Below the pieces are notes generated by a model. It saw only the letters and a program-made list of their open reading frames with translations. It did not search any database and was not told the DNA's origin. From positions 1-36,295 of the forward strand of contig CAIRXZ010000079.1 in the NCBI GenBank assembly GCA_903882645.1: a DNA stretch of 36,295 nucleotides, in the 5' to 3' direction. A program made the translations under genes and the position numbers. The stretch is from an uncultured Acidobacteriia bacterium (GTDB lineage Bacteria > Acidobacteriota > Terriglobia > Bryobacterales > Bryobacteraceae). Shown piece by piece: positions 1 to 7,982 of the stretch (positions are counted from its first letter, which is position 1; the number at the start of each line of letters is the position of its first letter).

Positions 1-132
1 GGCCTCAACAACAAAATCCGAGTGGTTACCAGACGATCCTACGGCTTTCGCACCTTCGACGCCATGGAAATTGCCCTGTATCACAACTTGGGACGACTCC
101 CAGAGCCAGAATCGCCCCACAAATTCTGCTGA
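1..132 (+). mobile_element. C-terminal end of an IS transposase (probably ISL3 family)
   Basis: The first 43 codons form an open frame that enters from outside the window and stops with TGA at 130-132. It reads NNKIRVVTRRSYGFRTFDA and then ALYHNLGRLPEPESPHKFC. The NNKI...RR.YGFR pattern is typical of the C-terminus of DDE transposases of the ISL3 (IS204/IS1001/IS1096/IS1165) group; that match is from memory and was not searched. Peroxiredoxin homology on the other strand begins within about 10 bases of the stop, so the right end of the element must lie at about 132-140. The terminal inverted repeat and target duplication cannot be checked because the left end is outside the window. Confidence 0.65.
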
Positions 133-138
133 GGAAGC

Positions 139-462
139 GTTCTTCTCTTTCCACACGCCGAAGGCCTCGGCGGCGGCTTTCTCTTCATCGGCCAGCAGGG
201 TGAACGGCAGATCGTATTTCTGTTTGAACTTCGCCTGGGCGGCGGGCTTGTCGGGAGAAATGCCCACCACGACGGCGCCTTTCTTCGCGAACGCCTGGAT
301 GCAGTCGCGGAATTCGCACGCTTCCGTGGTGCAGCCGGGCGTATCGGCGCGCGGGTAGAAGTACAGCACCACGCGCTTGCCCTTATGATCCGAGAGTTTG
401 AACTCCGCCCCGGAATCCGTGCGCAGCCGGATGTCGGGCGCCTGGTCGCCTTCCTTTAGCAT
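139..462 (-). pseudogene. bcp: Peroxiredoxin (BCP/PrxQ type), C-terminus lost at an IS junction
   Basis: Thiol peroxidases of the BCP/PrxQ group reduce hydroperoxides in the cytoplasm. The start is ATG at 460-462. The kept part (about 108 residues) has the thioredoxin-like core, with YFYPRADTPGCTTEACEF carrying the peroxidatic Cys44 and a resolving Cys49 five residues later, then GISPDKPAAQAKFKQKYDLPF and the GVWKEKN segment. After GVWKEKN the usual MYGRKYMGIERTTFLI segment is missing and the frame runs into antisense transposase DNA. A full protein is about 150-160 residues, so the last third is gone. The gene starts 3 bases after the gatB stop, so the two probably share a transcript. A hybrid protein could still be made, since the frame stays open to base 1. 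An assembly join at the repeat is an alternative to a true insertion. Confidence 0.75.
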
Positions 463-465
463 GAA

Positions 466-1944
466 TCACCCCAGTTTCCGCTTGAAGAGTTCCGTCACCA
501 CCGCCACGTTGGCCTGGCCGCGGGTGGCCCGCATGACCTGGCCCACCAGGAAATTCAGGACCGTCGTCTTGCCGCCCTTGTACTGCTCCACCTGCTTGGG
601 ACTGTTCGCGATGGCGTCCTCGACGGCCTTCTCAAGCGCGCCGGAGTCGCTGATCTGCTTCAGCCCTTCGCGCTCGATGATGGCGCCGGGGGCTTCCCCC
701 GAGGCGGACATCTTGGCGAAAACCTCCTTCGCCAACTTGCCGGACAGCTCGCCCTTGGCGGTCAGGCCGACCAGTTCGCCCAGATGCCGCGCGCTCACCG
801 GCGATTCGGAGATCTCCTTGCCTTCGGCTTTGAGCAGGCCCATGAGGTCGCCCATCACCCAGTGGGCCGCGCTCTTGGGATCGCCCGAAACCGTGGCTAC
901 GGTCTCGAAGTACTCGCTGCCGGCGCGGGTGGCCGTCAGCACTTCGGCGTCGTATTCGCGAAGGCCGTAGTCCTCGATGAAGCGCGCGCGCTTACGGGCG
1001 GGCAACTCCGGCATCGCGGCCCGCAGACGATCGAGCCATGGTTCGTCGATGCGGAGCGGCAGCAGGTCCGGCTCGGGGAAGTAGCGATAGTCGTGCGCGT
1101 GTTCCTTGCCGCGCATGCCGGCGGTCTCTCCGGTATCGGGGTTATAGAGCCGCGTTTCCTGCTCCACCTGGCCGCCGCTTTCGATCAGCGCCACCTGGCG
1201 CGAGATTTCGTAGTCCAGCGCCAGCTTCAAGAAGCGGAACGAGTTCAGGTTCTTGACTTCCGCCCGCGTGCCGAACCGCTCCGCGCCCTTGAGCCGCACC
1301 GAAACGTTGGCGTCGCAGCGCAGGTGTCCCTTTTCCATGTCGCAGGTGGACACGCCGATGAACTGGAGCCTCTGCTTGACTTCCGTCAGGTACGCGTAGG
1401 CCTCGTCGGAGCTGCGCATATCGGGCTCGCTGACGATCTCGATGAGCGGCGTGCCGGAGCGGTTCAGATCGACGTAGGAACAGCCTTCGGAATCGCGGAA
1501 GCCTTCGTGAAGGAGCTTGCCCGCGTCGTCTTCCATGTGGACCCGCGTCACGCCGATGCGCTTGGGCGCGCCCTCCAGGACGATATCGACGTAGCCGTTC
1601 TCGGCGAGCGGCTCGTCGTACATGGAAATCTGGTAACCCTTGGGCAGGTCCGGGTAGAAGTAGTTCTTGCGCGCGAAACGCGATTGCGGACGGACGCGGC
1701 AGTTGAGGGCCAGCGCGGCTTTGACCGCCAACTCGACGGCCTCCCGGCTGAGCACCGGCAGCGCGCCCGGCAGCCCCAGGCAGACGGGGCACACGTTGGT
1801 GTTGGGCGGCGCGCCGAAGCTGGTGGGACAGCCGCAAAAGATCTTGGTCGCAGTGGCAAGCTGGACATGCACTTCGAGCCCGATCACAGGCTCATAGCGC
1901 GCAATGGCCTCGGGAGTAGCGGGCGCCGACGCGGAGAGGGACAT
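466..1944 (-). CDS. gatB: Asp-tRNA(Asn)/Glu-tRNA(Gln) amidotransferase subunit B
   Basis: GatB is the subunit of the GatCAB complex that binds and phosphorylates mischarged Glu-tRNA(Gln) or Asp-tRNA(Asn) before amidation with ammonia delivered from GatA. The 492 residues match the usual length. Visible landmarks are [13 protein letters not shown] near residue 18, the Cys-rich CGCPTSF...CPVCLGLPG segment near 40-60, and [14 protein letters not shown] near 285; the C-terminal YqeY-like domain ends with [17 protein letters not shown]. gatA and gatC are not in the window. An asnS gene lies at 10103-11410, so if GatCAB is complete its main duty is probably Gln-tRNA(Gln) formation; this is inference. 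The truncated bcp gene follows directly. Confidence 0.97.
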   Translation of the reverse strand: MSLSASAPATPEAIARYEPVIGLEVHVQLATATKIFCGCPTSFGAPPNTNVCPVCLGLPGALPVLSREAVELAVKAALALNCRVRPQSRFARKNYFYPDLPKGYQISMYDEPLAENGYVDIVLEGAPKRIGVTRVHMEDDAGKLLHEGFRDSEGCSYVDLNRSGTPLIEIVSEPDMRSSDEAYAYLTEVKQRLQFIGVSTCDMEKGHLRCDANVSVRLKGAERFGTRAEVKNLNSFRFLKLALDYEISRQVALIESGGQVEQETRLYNPDTGETAGMRGKEHAHDYRYFPEPDLLPLRIDEPWLDRLRAAMPELPARKRARFIEDYGLREYDAEVLTATRAGSEYFETVATVSGDPKSAAHWVMGDLMGLLKAEGKEISESPVSARHLGELVGLTAKGELSGKLAKEVFAKMSASGEAPGAIIEREGLKQISDSGALEKAVEDAIANSPKQVEQYKGGKTTVLNFLVGQVMRATRGQANVAVVTELFKRKLG

Positions 1945-1955
1945 GGCGTTCTTCC

Positions 1956-1963
1956 ATTATAGT
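1956..1963. promoter_or_regulatory. Overlapping -10-like hexamers between gatB and rph operons
   Basis: The 77-base divergent gap holds ATTATA at 1956-1961, which reads as TATAAT leftward towards gatB, and TATAGT at 1958-1963, read rightward towards the small membrane protein and rph. No convincing -35 hexamer is seen for either. The leftward box lies only 11 bases from the gatB ATG, which would leave a very short or no leader. Confidence 0.3.
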
Positions 1964-2021
1964 GAGTGGCCCGGCGGGCGGTTCGGTAAGCGCGTCCGAA
2001 CCGGATGTTACCATCGGATGG

Positions 2022-2168
2022 ATGGCAAAGTTCAAGCCGGTGAAAGCCAAGGGGGCGAAGCCGCCCGCGCCAAAGGCCGGGCTTCCGTGCGTCGTCCTGG
2101 CGCTTCTGGGCTTTGTGCTAGTCATGCTTTTCTTGTACTTTGCGATGCGAGGCTTGTCTCCGGGGTAG
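2022..2168 (+). CDS. Small single-pass membrane protein of unknown function
   Basis: This 48-residue protein starts at the ATG of MAKFKPVKAKGAKPPAPKAG. The N-terminus is basic and Lys/Pro/Ala-rich and would stay in the cytoplasm. It is followed by one hydrophobic segment (LPCVVLALLGFVLVMLFLYF, residues about 21-40) and a short tail. An upstream in-frame ATG at 1962 would add 20 residues, but the later start gives the tidier positive-inside protein. The stop lies 3 bases before the rph ATG, so the two genes are probably co-transcribed. No function can be assigned from sequence. Confidence 0.65.
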   Translation: MAKFKPVKAKGAKPPAPKAGLPCVVLALLGFVLVMLFLYFAMRGLSPG

Positions 2169-2171
2169 ATC

Positions 2172-2888
2172 ATGCGAACCGACGGCCGAGAGTGTGGGCA
2201 GATGCGCCCGGTGGAGATCGTGACCGGCTACCTGATGACCGCGGAAGGCTCCGCGCTGATCAAGGTGGGAAACACGCAGGTTCTGTGCGCCGCCAGCGTG
2301 GAGGACGGCGTTCCGCAATTCCTGCGGAATACGGGGACCGGCTGGGTGACGGCCGAGTACTCCATGCTGCCGCGGGCTACCGCCAAACGCACGCCGCGCG
2401 AAATCTCGAAAGGCCGCGCCTCGGGGAGAACCCACGAGATCCAGCGCCTGATTGGCCGCTCGATGCGGTCCGTGGTCGATACGGCCGCGCTCGGCGAGCG
2501 TACCGTCATGATCGATTGCGACGTGCTGCAAGCCGACGGCGGGACGCGCACCGCGGCGATCACGGGCGCGTTCGTGGCGCTGGCGCTGGCATTGAGCAAG
2601 CTCGTCCAGTACAAGGCGCTCAAGACCATGCCGCTGCGCGACTACGTGGCCGCCACGAGCGTGGGATTGGTGGGTGGAACGCCCATGCTGGACCTTTGCT
2701 ACGAGGAGGATTCGCAGGCGGGCGTGGACATGAACGTAGTGATGACGCGCGCCGGAAAGTTCGTCGAAGTGCAGGCGACCGCCGAGCACACGCTTTTCGA
2801 CGAGGCCCAGATGGCGGGTTTGATCGAGTTGGCGCGCGGCGGAATCGCGCAGCTCGTCGAAGCGCAAAAGAGCGCGGTCCGGCTTTGA
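2172..2888 (+). CDS. rph: Ribonuclease PH
   Basis: RNase PH is a phosphorolytic 3'-5' exoribonuclease that trims the 3' ends of tRNA precursors and other RNAs, releasing nucleoside diphosphates; it works as a hexamer in the cytoplasm. The 238 residues match the family length. Landmarks are the N-terminal MRTDGR...MRPVEI, TGWVTAEYSMLPRAT near residue 60, GRASGRTHEIQRLIGRSMR near 80, and DCDVLQADGGTRTAAITGA near 117, which contains active-site and phosphate-binding residues. The stop TGA overlaps the TTG start of rdgB by two bases, a coupling often seen for this rph-rdgB pair. Confidence 0.97.
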   Translation: MRTDGRECGQMRPVEIVTGYLMTAEGSALIKVGNTQVLCAASVEDGVPQFLRNTGTGWVTAEYSMLPRATAKRTPREISKGRASGRTHEIQRLIGRSMRSVVDTAALGERTVMIDCDVLQADGGTRTAAITGAFVALALALSKLVQYKALKTMPLRDYVAATSVGLVGGTPMLDLCYEEDSQAGVDMNVVMTRAGKFVEVQATAEHTLFDEAQMAGLIELARGGIAQLVEAQKSAVRL

Positions 2889-3514
2889 TCCGCCTCTACT
2901 GCGTTACCGGAAACCCCGGCAAGCTGCGCGAATTCCGGCTGGCGGCCGGGAATGCGCCGGTGGAAATCGAGTTGCTGCCGGGGTTCAAGGACATTCCACC
3001 TTGCCTGGAGGATGGGGCCACATTCGAGGAGAATGCCATCATCAAGGCGCGGCATTACGCGCGGCTGGCAAGGGTCGGAAAGGGCGCCGGGCATGCCCGG
3101 CCCCTGCTGTTCGCCGACGATTCCGGGCTGGAAGTGGACGCCCTCGAAGGCGCGCCCGGCGTCCTTTCGGCGCGCTTCGCGGGATGGCATGGAGACGACC
3201 GGGCCAACAACCGCCTGCTGATTGAAAAGCTGCGCGGCGTGGAGCGCCGGACGGCGCGTTTCGTCTGCGCCATCGCGCTAGTCGAGGGCGAGCGTCTCCG
3301 CGGCGTCTACCGGGGAGCGGTGGAAGGCGTCATTGTCGACGATCCGCGCGGCTGCGGCGGCTTCGGCTACGATCCGCATTTCTACTACCCGCCGTTCGGA
3401 TGCACCTTCGGCGAGGCCGGCGCGGAAGAGAAGTTCTCCGTCAGCCACCGCGGCCAAGCCCTGCGCGCCATGCTGGCGGCGCTGGATCAAGAACCGCTCC
3501 CTCAGGAGCCGTGA
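2885..3514 (+). CDS. rdgB: dITP/XTP pyrophosphatase (non-canonical purine NTPase)
   Basis: RdgB hydrolyses dITP, XTP and related purine triphosphates to monophosphates and so keeps deaminated bases out of DNA. The start is taken as TTG at 2885-2887, which overlaps the rph stop, because homology begins at once (CVTGNPGKLREF). Other landmarks are ADDSGLEVDALEGAPGVLSARF near residue 78 and GFGYDPHFYYPP near 160; the protein is 209 residues. Two features look repeat-derived. A GHARP stretch at about residues 70-74 is encoded by a palindrome also found in mutL. The last codons (EPLPQEP) lie in a sequence resembling the start of the ACCGCTCCCTCA repeat. The gene converges on alaS. Confidence 0.93.
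   Translation: MIRLYCVTGNPGKLREFRLAAGNAPVEIELLPGFKDIPPCLEDGATFEENAIIKARHYARLARVGKGAGHARPLLFADDSGLEVDALEGAPGVLSARFAGWHGDDRANNRLLIEKLRGVERRTARFVCAIALVEGERLRGVYRGAVEGVIVDDPRGCGGFGYDPHFYYPPFGCTFGEAGAEEKFSVSHRGQALRAMLAALDQEPLPQEP
3086..3101. repeat. Family A palindrome (GCCGGGCATGCCCGGC) inside rdgB
   Basis: This is a perfect 16 nt palindrome, continued by CCC on the right, in frame within rdgB. It is read as A-G-H-A-R-P. The same core occurs at 13717-13736 (mutL), at 17253-17272 (intergenic) and as a half-site near 20476. In rdgB proteins the segment around residue 70 is a surface loop of variable length, which would tolerate an insertion; that is family knowledge, not an alignment made here. 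Confidence 0.7.
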
Positions 3515-3540
3515 ACGAAAAGCCAGCAAGCGGGCTCGGC

Positions 3541-3602
3541 AGGCGAAACCGCCTGCCCCGCCACCGCAGGACTTCCAGAGGTGGCGCAGGCGGTTTCACC
3601 TG
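3541..3602. terminator. Hairpin between convergent rdgB and alaS (repeat-derived)
   Basis: Left arm 3541-3565 (AGGCGAAACCGCCTGCC then CCGCCACC) pairs with right arm 3580-3602 (GGTGGCGCAGGCGGTTTCACCT), with a small asymmetry and a 14-base loop. Lying in the 123-base gap between converging genes, it could end transcription from both sides, although no T-run follows. The left arm is itself a small palindrome (GGCAGGCGAAACCGCCTGCC) of the same GCAGGC...GCCTGC type seen inside imuA, so it is probably a resident copy of a dispersed element. Confidence 0.6.
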
Positions 3603-3637
3603 AGTCAGGTAGTATTTGTAGCAGTGGCTCGCCTTTC

Positions 3638-6274
3638 TTACAGCTTGCTCTCCACTTCGCGGTACACGCTCTCGAGCGCGCCGGCGATGGCGGACGAATT
3701 GTTGCCGCCGCCCTCGGCCATGTCGGGGCGGCCGCCGCCTTTGCCGCCCACGGCTTGCGCCACCGCGCCAGCGAGCTTGCCGGCGTGAACCTTGCCGGTC
3801 AAATCCTTGGTGACCGCCGAGACCACAGCGACGTCGCCATCGTCGGCGGAAACCAGCACCACCACGGCGGTTTTCCACTTATTGCGCAGAGAATCCGCCA
3901 GCGCGCGCATCTGCTGCCGGTCCATTCCTTCGATTCGGGCGGCGAGCACCTTCGCGCCGTTCACCGTGCGCGCCTGGGCCTCCAGCGCCCCGGCGGACGC
4001 TTGCGCGAGCCTGGTCTTCAGATTGTCGACCTGCTTTCCGAGCGCGCGCTCGGCGGCCAGCAATTTCTCCACGTGCCCGATCAGCTCCGGCTCCGAGGAC
4101 TTCACCATCTCGGAGATGCGCCGCAGCGCGTCCGCCGACTCCTGATATTGCCGCAGGGCGGCTTCGCCGGTTATGGCTTCGATGCGCCGCACGCCCGCCG
4201 AAATGCTGCCTTCGTAGACGATCTTGCAGACGCCGATGTCGCCGGTGCGGCGAACGTGCGTGCCGCCGCACAACTCACGGCTGAAGTCCGGCACGGAGAC
4301 CACGCGAACCTCGTCGCCGTATTTTTCCCCGAACAGGGCCATGGCGCCGGTCGAGATGGCCTGGTCGAGCGGCATCACGTTGGTCTCCACCTGCGCGTTC
4401 TTCAGAATCTCGTCGTTCACGATCCGTTCGACTTCCGCGATTTCGGCGCGGTCCACGGCGGCGTAATGCGTGAAATCGAAGCGCAGGCGCCCGGGGTCCA
4501 CCACGCTGCCGGCCTGCTTGACGTGCGTACCCAGCGTCTGGCGCAAGGCGGCGTGCAGCAGGTGCGTGGCGGTATGATTGCGCCGCGTGGCGTCGCGCAA
4601 CGGCCGGGCGACCGCGGCGCGCAGCATATCGCCCGCGCGAATGGGGGCGCGCGTCACGACGGGATGCACCGTCAGGCCGGGAACGCCGGGGAAGGCGGTC
4701 TCGACATCCGCCACTTTCTCTCCGGCGGGCGAATAGAGCGCGCCGCGGTCGCCCACCTGTCCGCCGGATTCGGCGTAGAACGGGGTTTGATCGAGGACCA
4801 CCTCCGCCTGGACGCCGGCGGGAACCCGCTCGACAAGCTCGCGGTCCACCAGCAGCCCGGCCACGCGCGAAGCGGCTTCCGTATCCCCGTAGCCCAGGAA
4901 CTTCGTGCGTCCCAGTTCCAGCAGTTTCTGGTACGCCGGCGCCACCGCTCCCTTCTCCGCGCCCTTCCAACTGGCTCGCGCGCGCGCGCGCTGGCGCTCC
5001 ATTTCGCGCTCGAAGCCTTCGCGGTCGAGAGCGAAGCCGGCTTCGCGCGCCATTTCCTCCTGTTCGTCGAACGCCAGCCCGTAAGTGTCGTAGAGCTTGA
5101 ACGAGACCGCGCCGGACACCACAGGCCCCACCATCGACTTGATCTCCCGAAGGAAGATCGTTTCGGCCACCAGGTATGTCGTGGCATAGCGATGTTCCTC
5201 GTCCTTCACCACGCGGGCGACGCGCTCGACGCTCTCCGCCATCTCCGGATACGGCGCCCGCATCAACTCCGCCACGAAGCCGGTGAGTTTGTAGAGGAAC
5301 GGCTCCTCGACGCCCACAAGCCGCGCGTTACGCATGGCGCGCCGCATGATCTTGCGCAGCACGTAGCCGCGGCCGTCGTTGGCGGGCAGCACGCCATCGT
5401 GAATCAGGAAGGCGGCAGCGCGGGCGTGATCGGCCGCGATGCGCAGCGCCGTATCCACGCGCGCATCGCCGCCGGGGGACGCGCCGAACAGCTCGGCCGC
5501 CCGTTCGACGATAGGCCGGATCAGATCCGTATCGTAGTTGGAGAGCTTGCCCTGGAGCACGGCGGCGACGCGCTCCAAGCCCATTCCGGTGTCGATCGAG
5601 GGCTGCGGGAGGGGCGTGAGGACGCCGCTCGCATCGCGGTTGAACTGCATGAACACCAAGTTCCAGATTTCGACGAAGCGCCCGCCCGCGTCGTCCGGGA
5701 ATTCCTCAGTCTCCCGCCCCGGCTCGGCCGCCTCCGGCCCCAGATCGTAGTGAATCTCCGAGCACGGCCCGCAGGGGCCGGTCTCGCCCATCTGCCAAAA
5801 ATTATCCTTCTCGCCGAGCCGGAAAATGCGGCTTTGGGGCACGCCAGCCACCTTCCGCCAGAGCGCCTCGGCATCGTCGTCTTCGCGGAAGACGGTCACG
5901 TAGAGACGGTCCTTTTGCAGCCCGTACTCCTTGGTGATGAGATCCCAGGCGAACTCGATGGCCTCGGCCTTGAAGTAGTCGCCGAACGAAAAGTTGCCCA
6001 GCATCTCGAAAAACGTGTGGTGCCGCCGCGTGTATCCGACGTTCTCGAGGTCGTTATGCTTGCCGCCCGCGCGCACACACTTCTGCGAGCTGGCGGCGCG
6101 CGTATAGTCGCGCTTCTCAAGGCCCAGGAACACATCCTTGAACTGGTTCATCCCCGCGTTGGTGAACAGCAGGGTGGGGTCGTTCGCGGGCACGAGGGAA
6201 GAGCTCGGCACGACGCGGTGCCCCCGTTCGGCGAAAAAGTCGAGGAAACGCTGTCTGATTTCGTGACCTGTCAC
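3638..6274 (-). CDS. alaS: Alanyl-tRNA synthetase
   Basis: AlaRS charges tRNA(Ala) and clears mischarged Ser- or Gly-tRNA(Ala) through an internal editing domain. The 878 residues match the family. The class II catalytic core starts at MTGHEIRQRFLDFFAERGH, with LVPANDPTLLFTNAGMNQFKD near residue 30 and NVGYTRRHHTFFEMLGNFSFGDYFK near 75. The editing domain carries the zinc ligands HTATHLLH (near 566) and CGGTH (near 669). The C-Ala domain ends with KGGGRPDMAEGGG, the usual DHHA1-type motif. A TACAAT -10-like box lies at 6306-6311 (leftward), about 32 bases before the start, in the gap to the S41 protease gene. Confidence 0.98.
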   Translation of the reverse strand: MTGHEIRQRFLDFFAERGHRVVPSSSLVPANDPTLLFTNAGMNQFKDVFLGLEKRDYTRAASSQKCVRAGGKHNDLENVGYTRRHHTFFEMLGNFSFGDYFKAEAIEFAWDLITKEYGLQKDRLYVTVFREDDDAEALWRKVAGVPQSRIFRLGEKDNFWQMGETGPCGPCSEIHYDLGPEAAEPGRETEEFPDDAGGRFVEIWNLVFMQFNRDASGVLTPLPQPSIDTGMGLERVAAVLQGKLSNYDTDLIRPIVERAAELFGASPGGDARVDTALRIAADHARAAAFLIHDGVLPANDGRGYVLRKIMRRAMRNARLVGVEEPFLYKLTGFVAELMRAPYPEMAESVERVARVVKDEEHRYATTYLVAETIFLREIKSMVGPVVSGAVSFKLYDTYGLAFDEQEEMAREAGFALDREGFEREMERQRARARASWKGAEKGAVAPAYQKLLELGRTKFLGYGDTEAASRVAGLLVDRELVERVPAGVQAEVVLDQTPFYAESGGQVGDRGALYSPAGEKVADVETAFPGVPGLTVHPVVTRAPIRAGDMLRAAVARPLRDATRRNHTATHLLHAALRQTLGTHVKQAGSVVDPGRLRFDFTHYAAVDRAEIAEVERIVNDEILKNAQVETNVMPLDQAISTGAMALFGEKYGDEVRVVSVPDFSRELCGGTHVRRTGDIGVCKIVYEGSISAGVRRIEAITGEAALRQYQESADALRRISEMVKSSEPELIGHVEKLLAAERALGKQVDNLKTRLAQASAGALEAQARTVNGAKVLAARIEGMDRQQMRALADSLRNKWKTAVVVLVSADDGDVAVVSAVTKDLTGKVHAGKLAGAVAQAVGGKGGGRPDMAEGGGNNSSAIAGALESVYREVESKL

Positions 6275-6385
6275 GGAGATTCCTTGTGGAAGCGGGCTAA
6301 CTCCAATTGTAGCCGACGGCGCCGGGGCGCCTTCCGGCGGCCGGCGGGAAGCTGTCGGCTTCCAGCCGCTTGCGGCGCAGCGGCG

Positions 6386-7849
6386 CTACTGTTCCAAGAC
6401 CTCCAGCGCCTTTTGGATCACCGGGTCGCGGCGGGCCTCGACCTGGTCGCCCTTTTCCACGCCGAATGCCTGGTTGAAGATCTCGGTGAGCAGGCGGTTG
6501 GACACGAATTCGCGCTCCGCGAGCCACTCCCACGCGGCGGGTTGGATGCGGCGCTGCGCCAGGAAAACCCGAAACCGTTCGAGAAGCTCCGGCCCGAGCT
6601 CGAAGTCCGTGGCGATCTTGTTGTCGCGGAGGTACCCGGTCGCAAAATCGGTGAAGCAGCCGCCGGCGTCGAGCACCGCCCGCAGACGGTTCATGGGCGG
6701 GGGCTGAACCGTTAGATCCGGCTGAATGCCTCCGCCGCCGGCCACCGTCCGGCCCTTGTCCGTTCGGAACGACGACTTAGCGTTGGGATTCGCCGTGGCG
6801 CCGCCAAGCTCGAACCTCGCGGCATCGAGCGGCTTCTGGATGGAGCGTCCGCTGGGCGTGTAGTAGAGCGCCGTTGTGAGCGCCACGCCCGCGCCGCCGC
6901 TCAGCGGGAAAACGCTCTGGACCAGTCCCTTGCCATAACTGGCTTCTCCGAGGATCGTGGCGCGATCATGGTCCTGCATGGCCCCGGAGACGATCTCGGA
7001 AGCGCTGGCGGTCTTGCCGTTCACCAGGATCGCCAGCTTGAAATCGTATGGCTCCGCAATCGAAGGGACCACCTCGGTTTTCTCCGGCACGTTGCGGCCG
7101 CGCACCGTGACAACCTCTAATCCCGGCTGTAGAAACAGAGAGGCGGTCTGCACGGCCGCGGTCAGCAGCCCGCCCGGGTTGTTCCGAAGGTCGAGGACGA
7201 GGCCGGCGAGTCCCCGGCCGCCCAGTTTTCCGATGGCCTCCTTGAGTTGCTGGGCGGTGTTCTCCTCGAAGCTCGCGACCCGAATATAGCCGATCCCCGC
7301 CCCCACGAAAAACGCGCGATCCACGCTGGGAGACTGCATTTCCTCGGGCGTGAGGGTGAACCGGAGAATGCCGCCCGGCCGCCTCACCACGATCTGCGCC
7401 GGGCGCTCGCGCGATTCGGTGAGCAGCTCGGAGAGCTGATCGACGTCGAGCCGGGCGGTTTCGTAGCCGTTCACCGCCAGGATTTCGTCTCCCGGCGCGA
7501 GGCCCGCCTTGGCCGACGGCGTCCCGGGCAGGGTCTGGAGCACGATCACCCGTCCCGGCAAGATGGACACGACGCTCCCAAATCCCTTCTGTTCCGAGCG
7601 CTCCATTCTCTTGAGCTGCGCGAACTGATTCGGGTCGAAGAACACCGAGTGCGGATCCAGATTCCGCACCAATCCCGGAATGGCGCCCTGGTAGATAGCC
7701 TGGTCGGGGGTGACGGGGCCGGCCGCGTTCCGCTCGATGAGGGCGTACGCATCGGTCACGGCCTTCATCTGCGTTTCGAGGTCGTCCGTGCGCGCCTGGG
7801 CGGCAACGCAGAACGCGCAGGCCGCCAAGGCTATGGGAAGACGGACCAT
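6386..7849 (-). CDS. Secreted S41 family C-terminal processing peptidase
   Basis: S41 (Ctp/Tsp) proteases are periplasmic serine-lysine endopeptidases that trim or degrade envelope proteins. The start is taken as the ATG at 7847-7849, which gives a signal peptide (MVRLPIALAACAFCVAAQA); a longer frame begins at 7921 but lacks a credible leader. A PDZ domain spans about residues 85-160 (GFGSVVSI...GDEILAVNGYE). The catalytic core has GLVLDLRNNPGGLL, then NGKTASASEIVSGAMQDH with the nucleophilic serine near residue 280, and ILGEASYGKGLVQ with the general-base lysine near 306. The mature protein has a helical C-terminal extension. Its start overlaps the stop of a small upstream reading frame (TGATG). 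The protein is 487 residues. Confidence 0.92.
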   Translation of the reverse strand: MVRLPIALAACAFCVAAQARTDDLETQMKAVTDAYALIERNAAGPVTPDQAIYQGAIPGLVRNLDPHSVFFDPNQFAQLKRMERSEQKGFGSVVSILPGRVIVLQTLPGTPSAKAGLAPGDEILAVNGYETARLDVDQLSELLTESRERPAQIVVRRPGGILRFTLTPEEMQSPSVDRAFFVGAGIGYIRVASFEENTAQQLKEAIGKLGGRGLAGLVLDLRNNPGGLLTAAVQTASLFLQPGLEVVTVRGRNVPEKTEVVPSIAEPYDFKLAILVNGKTASASEIVSGAMQDHDRATILGEASYGKGLVQSVFPLSGGAGVALTTALYYTPSGRSIQKPLDAARFELGGATANPNAKSSFRTDKGRTVAGGGGIQPDLTVQPPPMNRLRAVLDAGGCFTDFATGYLRDNKIATDFELGPELLERFRVFLAQRRIQPAAWEWLAEREFVSNRLLTEIFNQAFGVEKGDQVEARRDPVIQKALEVLEQ

Positions 7850-7962
7850 CAATCGGGCCAAATGCCGGACACGGGCACTTGAACGCTGATGGCATCCTGC
7901 GCCTCGGGCATACGGAGCCATTCTTCGTAGGTGACCGTCTTTGGACTGGGAAGGCTTGCCAT
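7849..7962 (-). pseudogene. N-terminal remnant of a Uma2-type (DUF820) gene
   Basis: This 37-codon frame begins MASLPSPKTVTYEEWLRMPE. That opening is typical of Uma2 family putative restriction-endonuclease-like proteins, which run to about 180-200 residues; this identification is from memory. After PEAQDA the match ends and the frame stops. Its TGA at 7849-7851 overlaps the ATG of the S41 gene (TGATG), so if translated it would couple translation of the protease. It is best read as a truncated gene whose start region has become the leader of the next gene. Confidence 0.5.
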
Positions 7963-7982
7963 AACCGCTCGCTGTCTTGATT

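Noticed and set aside
1904-2884. 536-codon frame that would extend rdgB far upstream
   Set aside because: The upstream part is out of frame with rph and crosses it; rdgB homology starts at the TTG overlapping the rph stop.
3581-6715. 1044-codon rightward open frame
   Set aside because: It is antisense to alaS, has the His/Arg/Ala-rich composition typical of shadow frames in GC-rich DNA, and shows no known domain.
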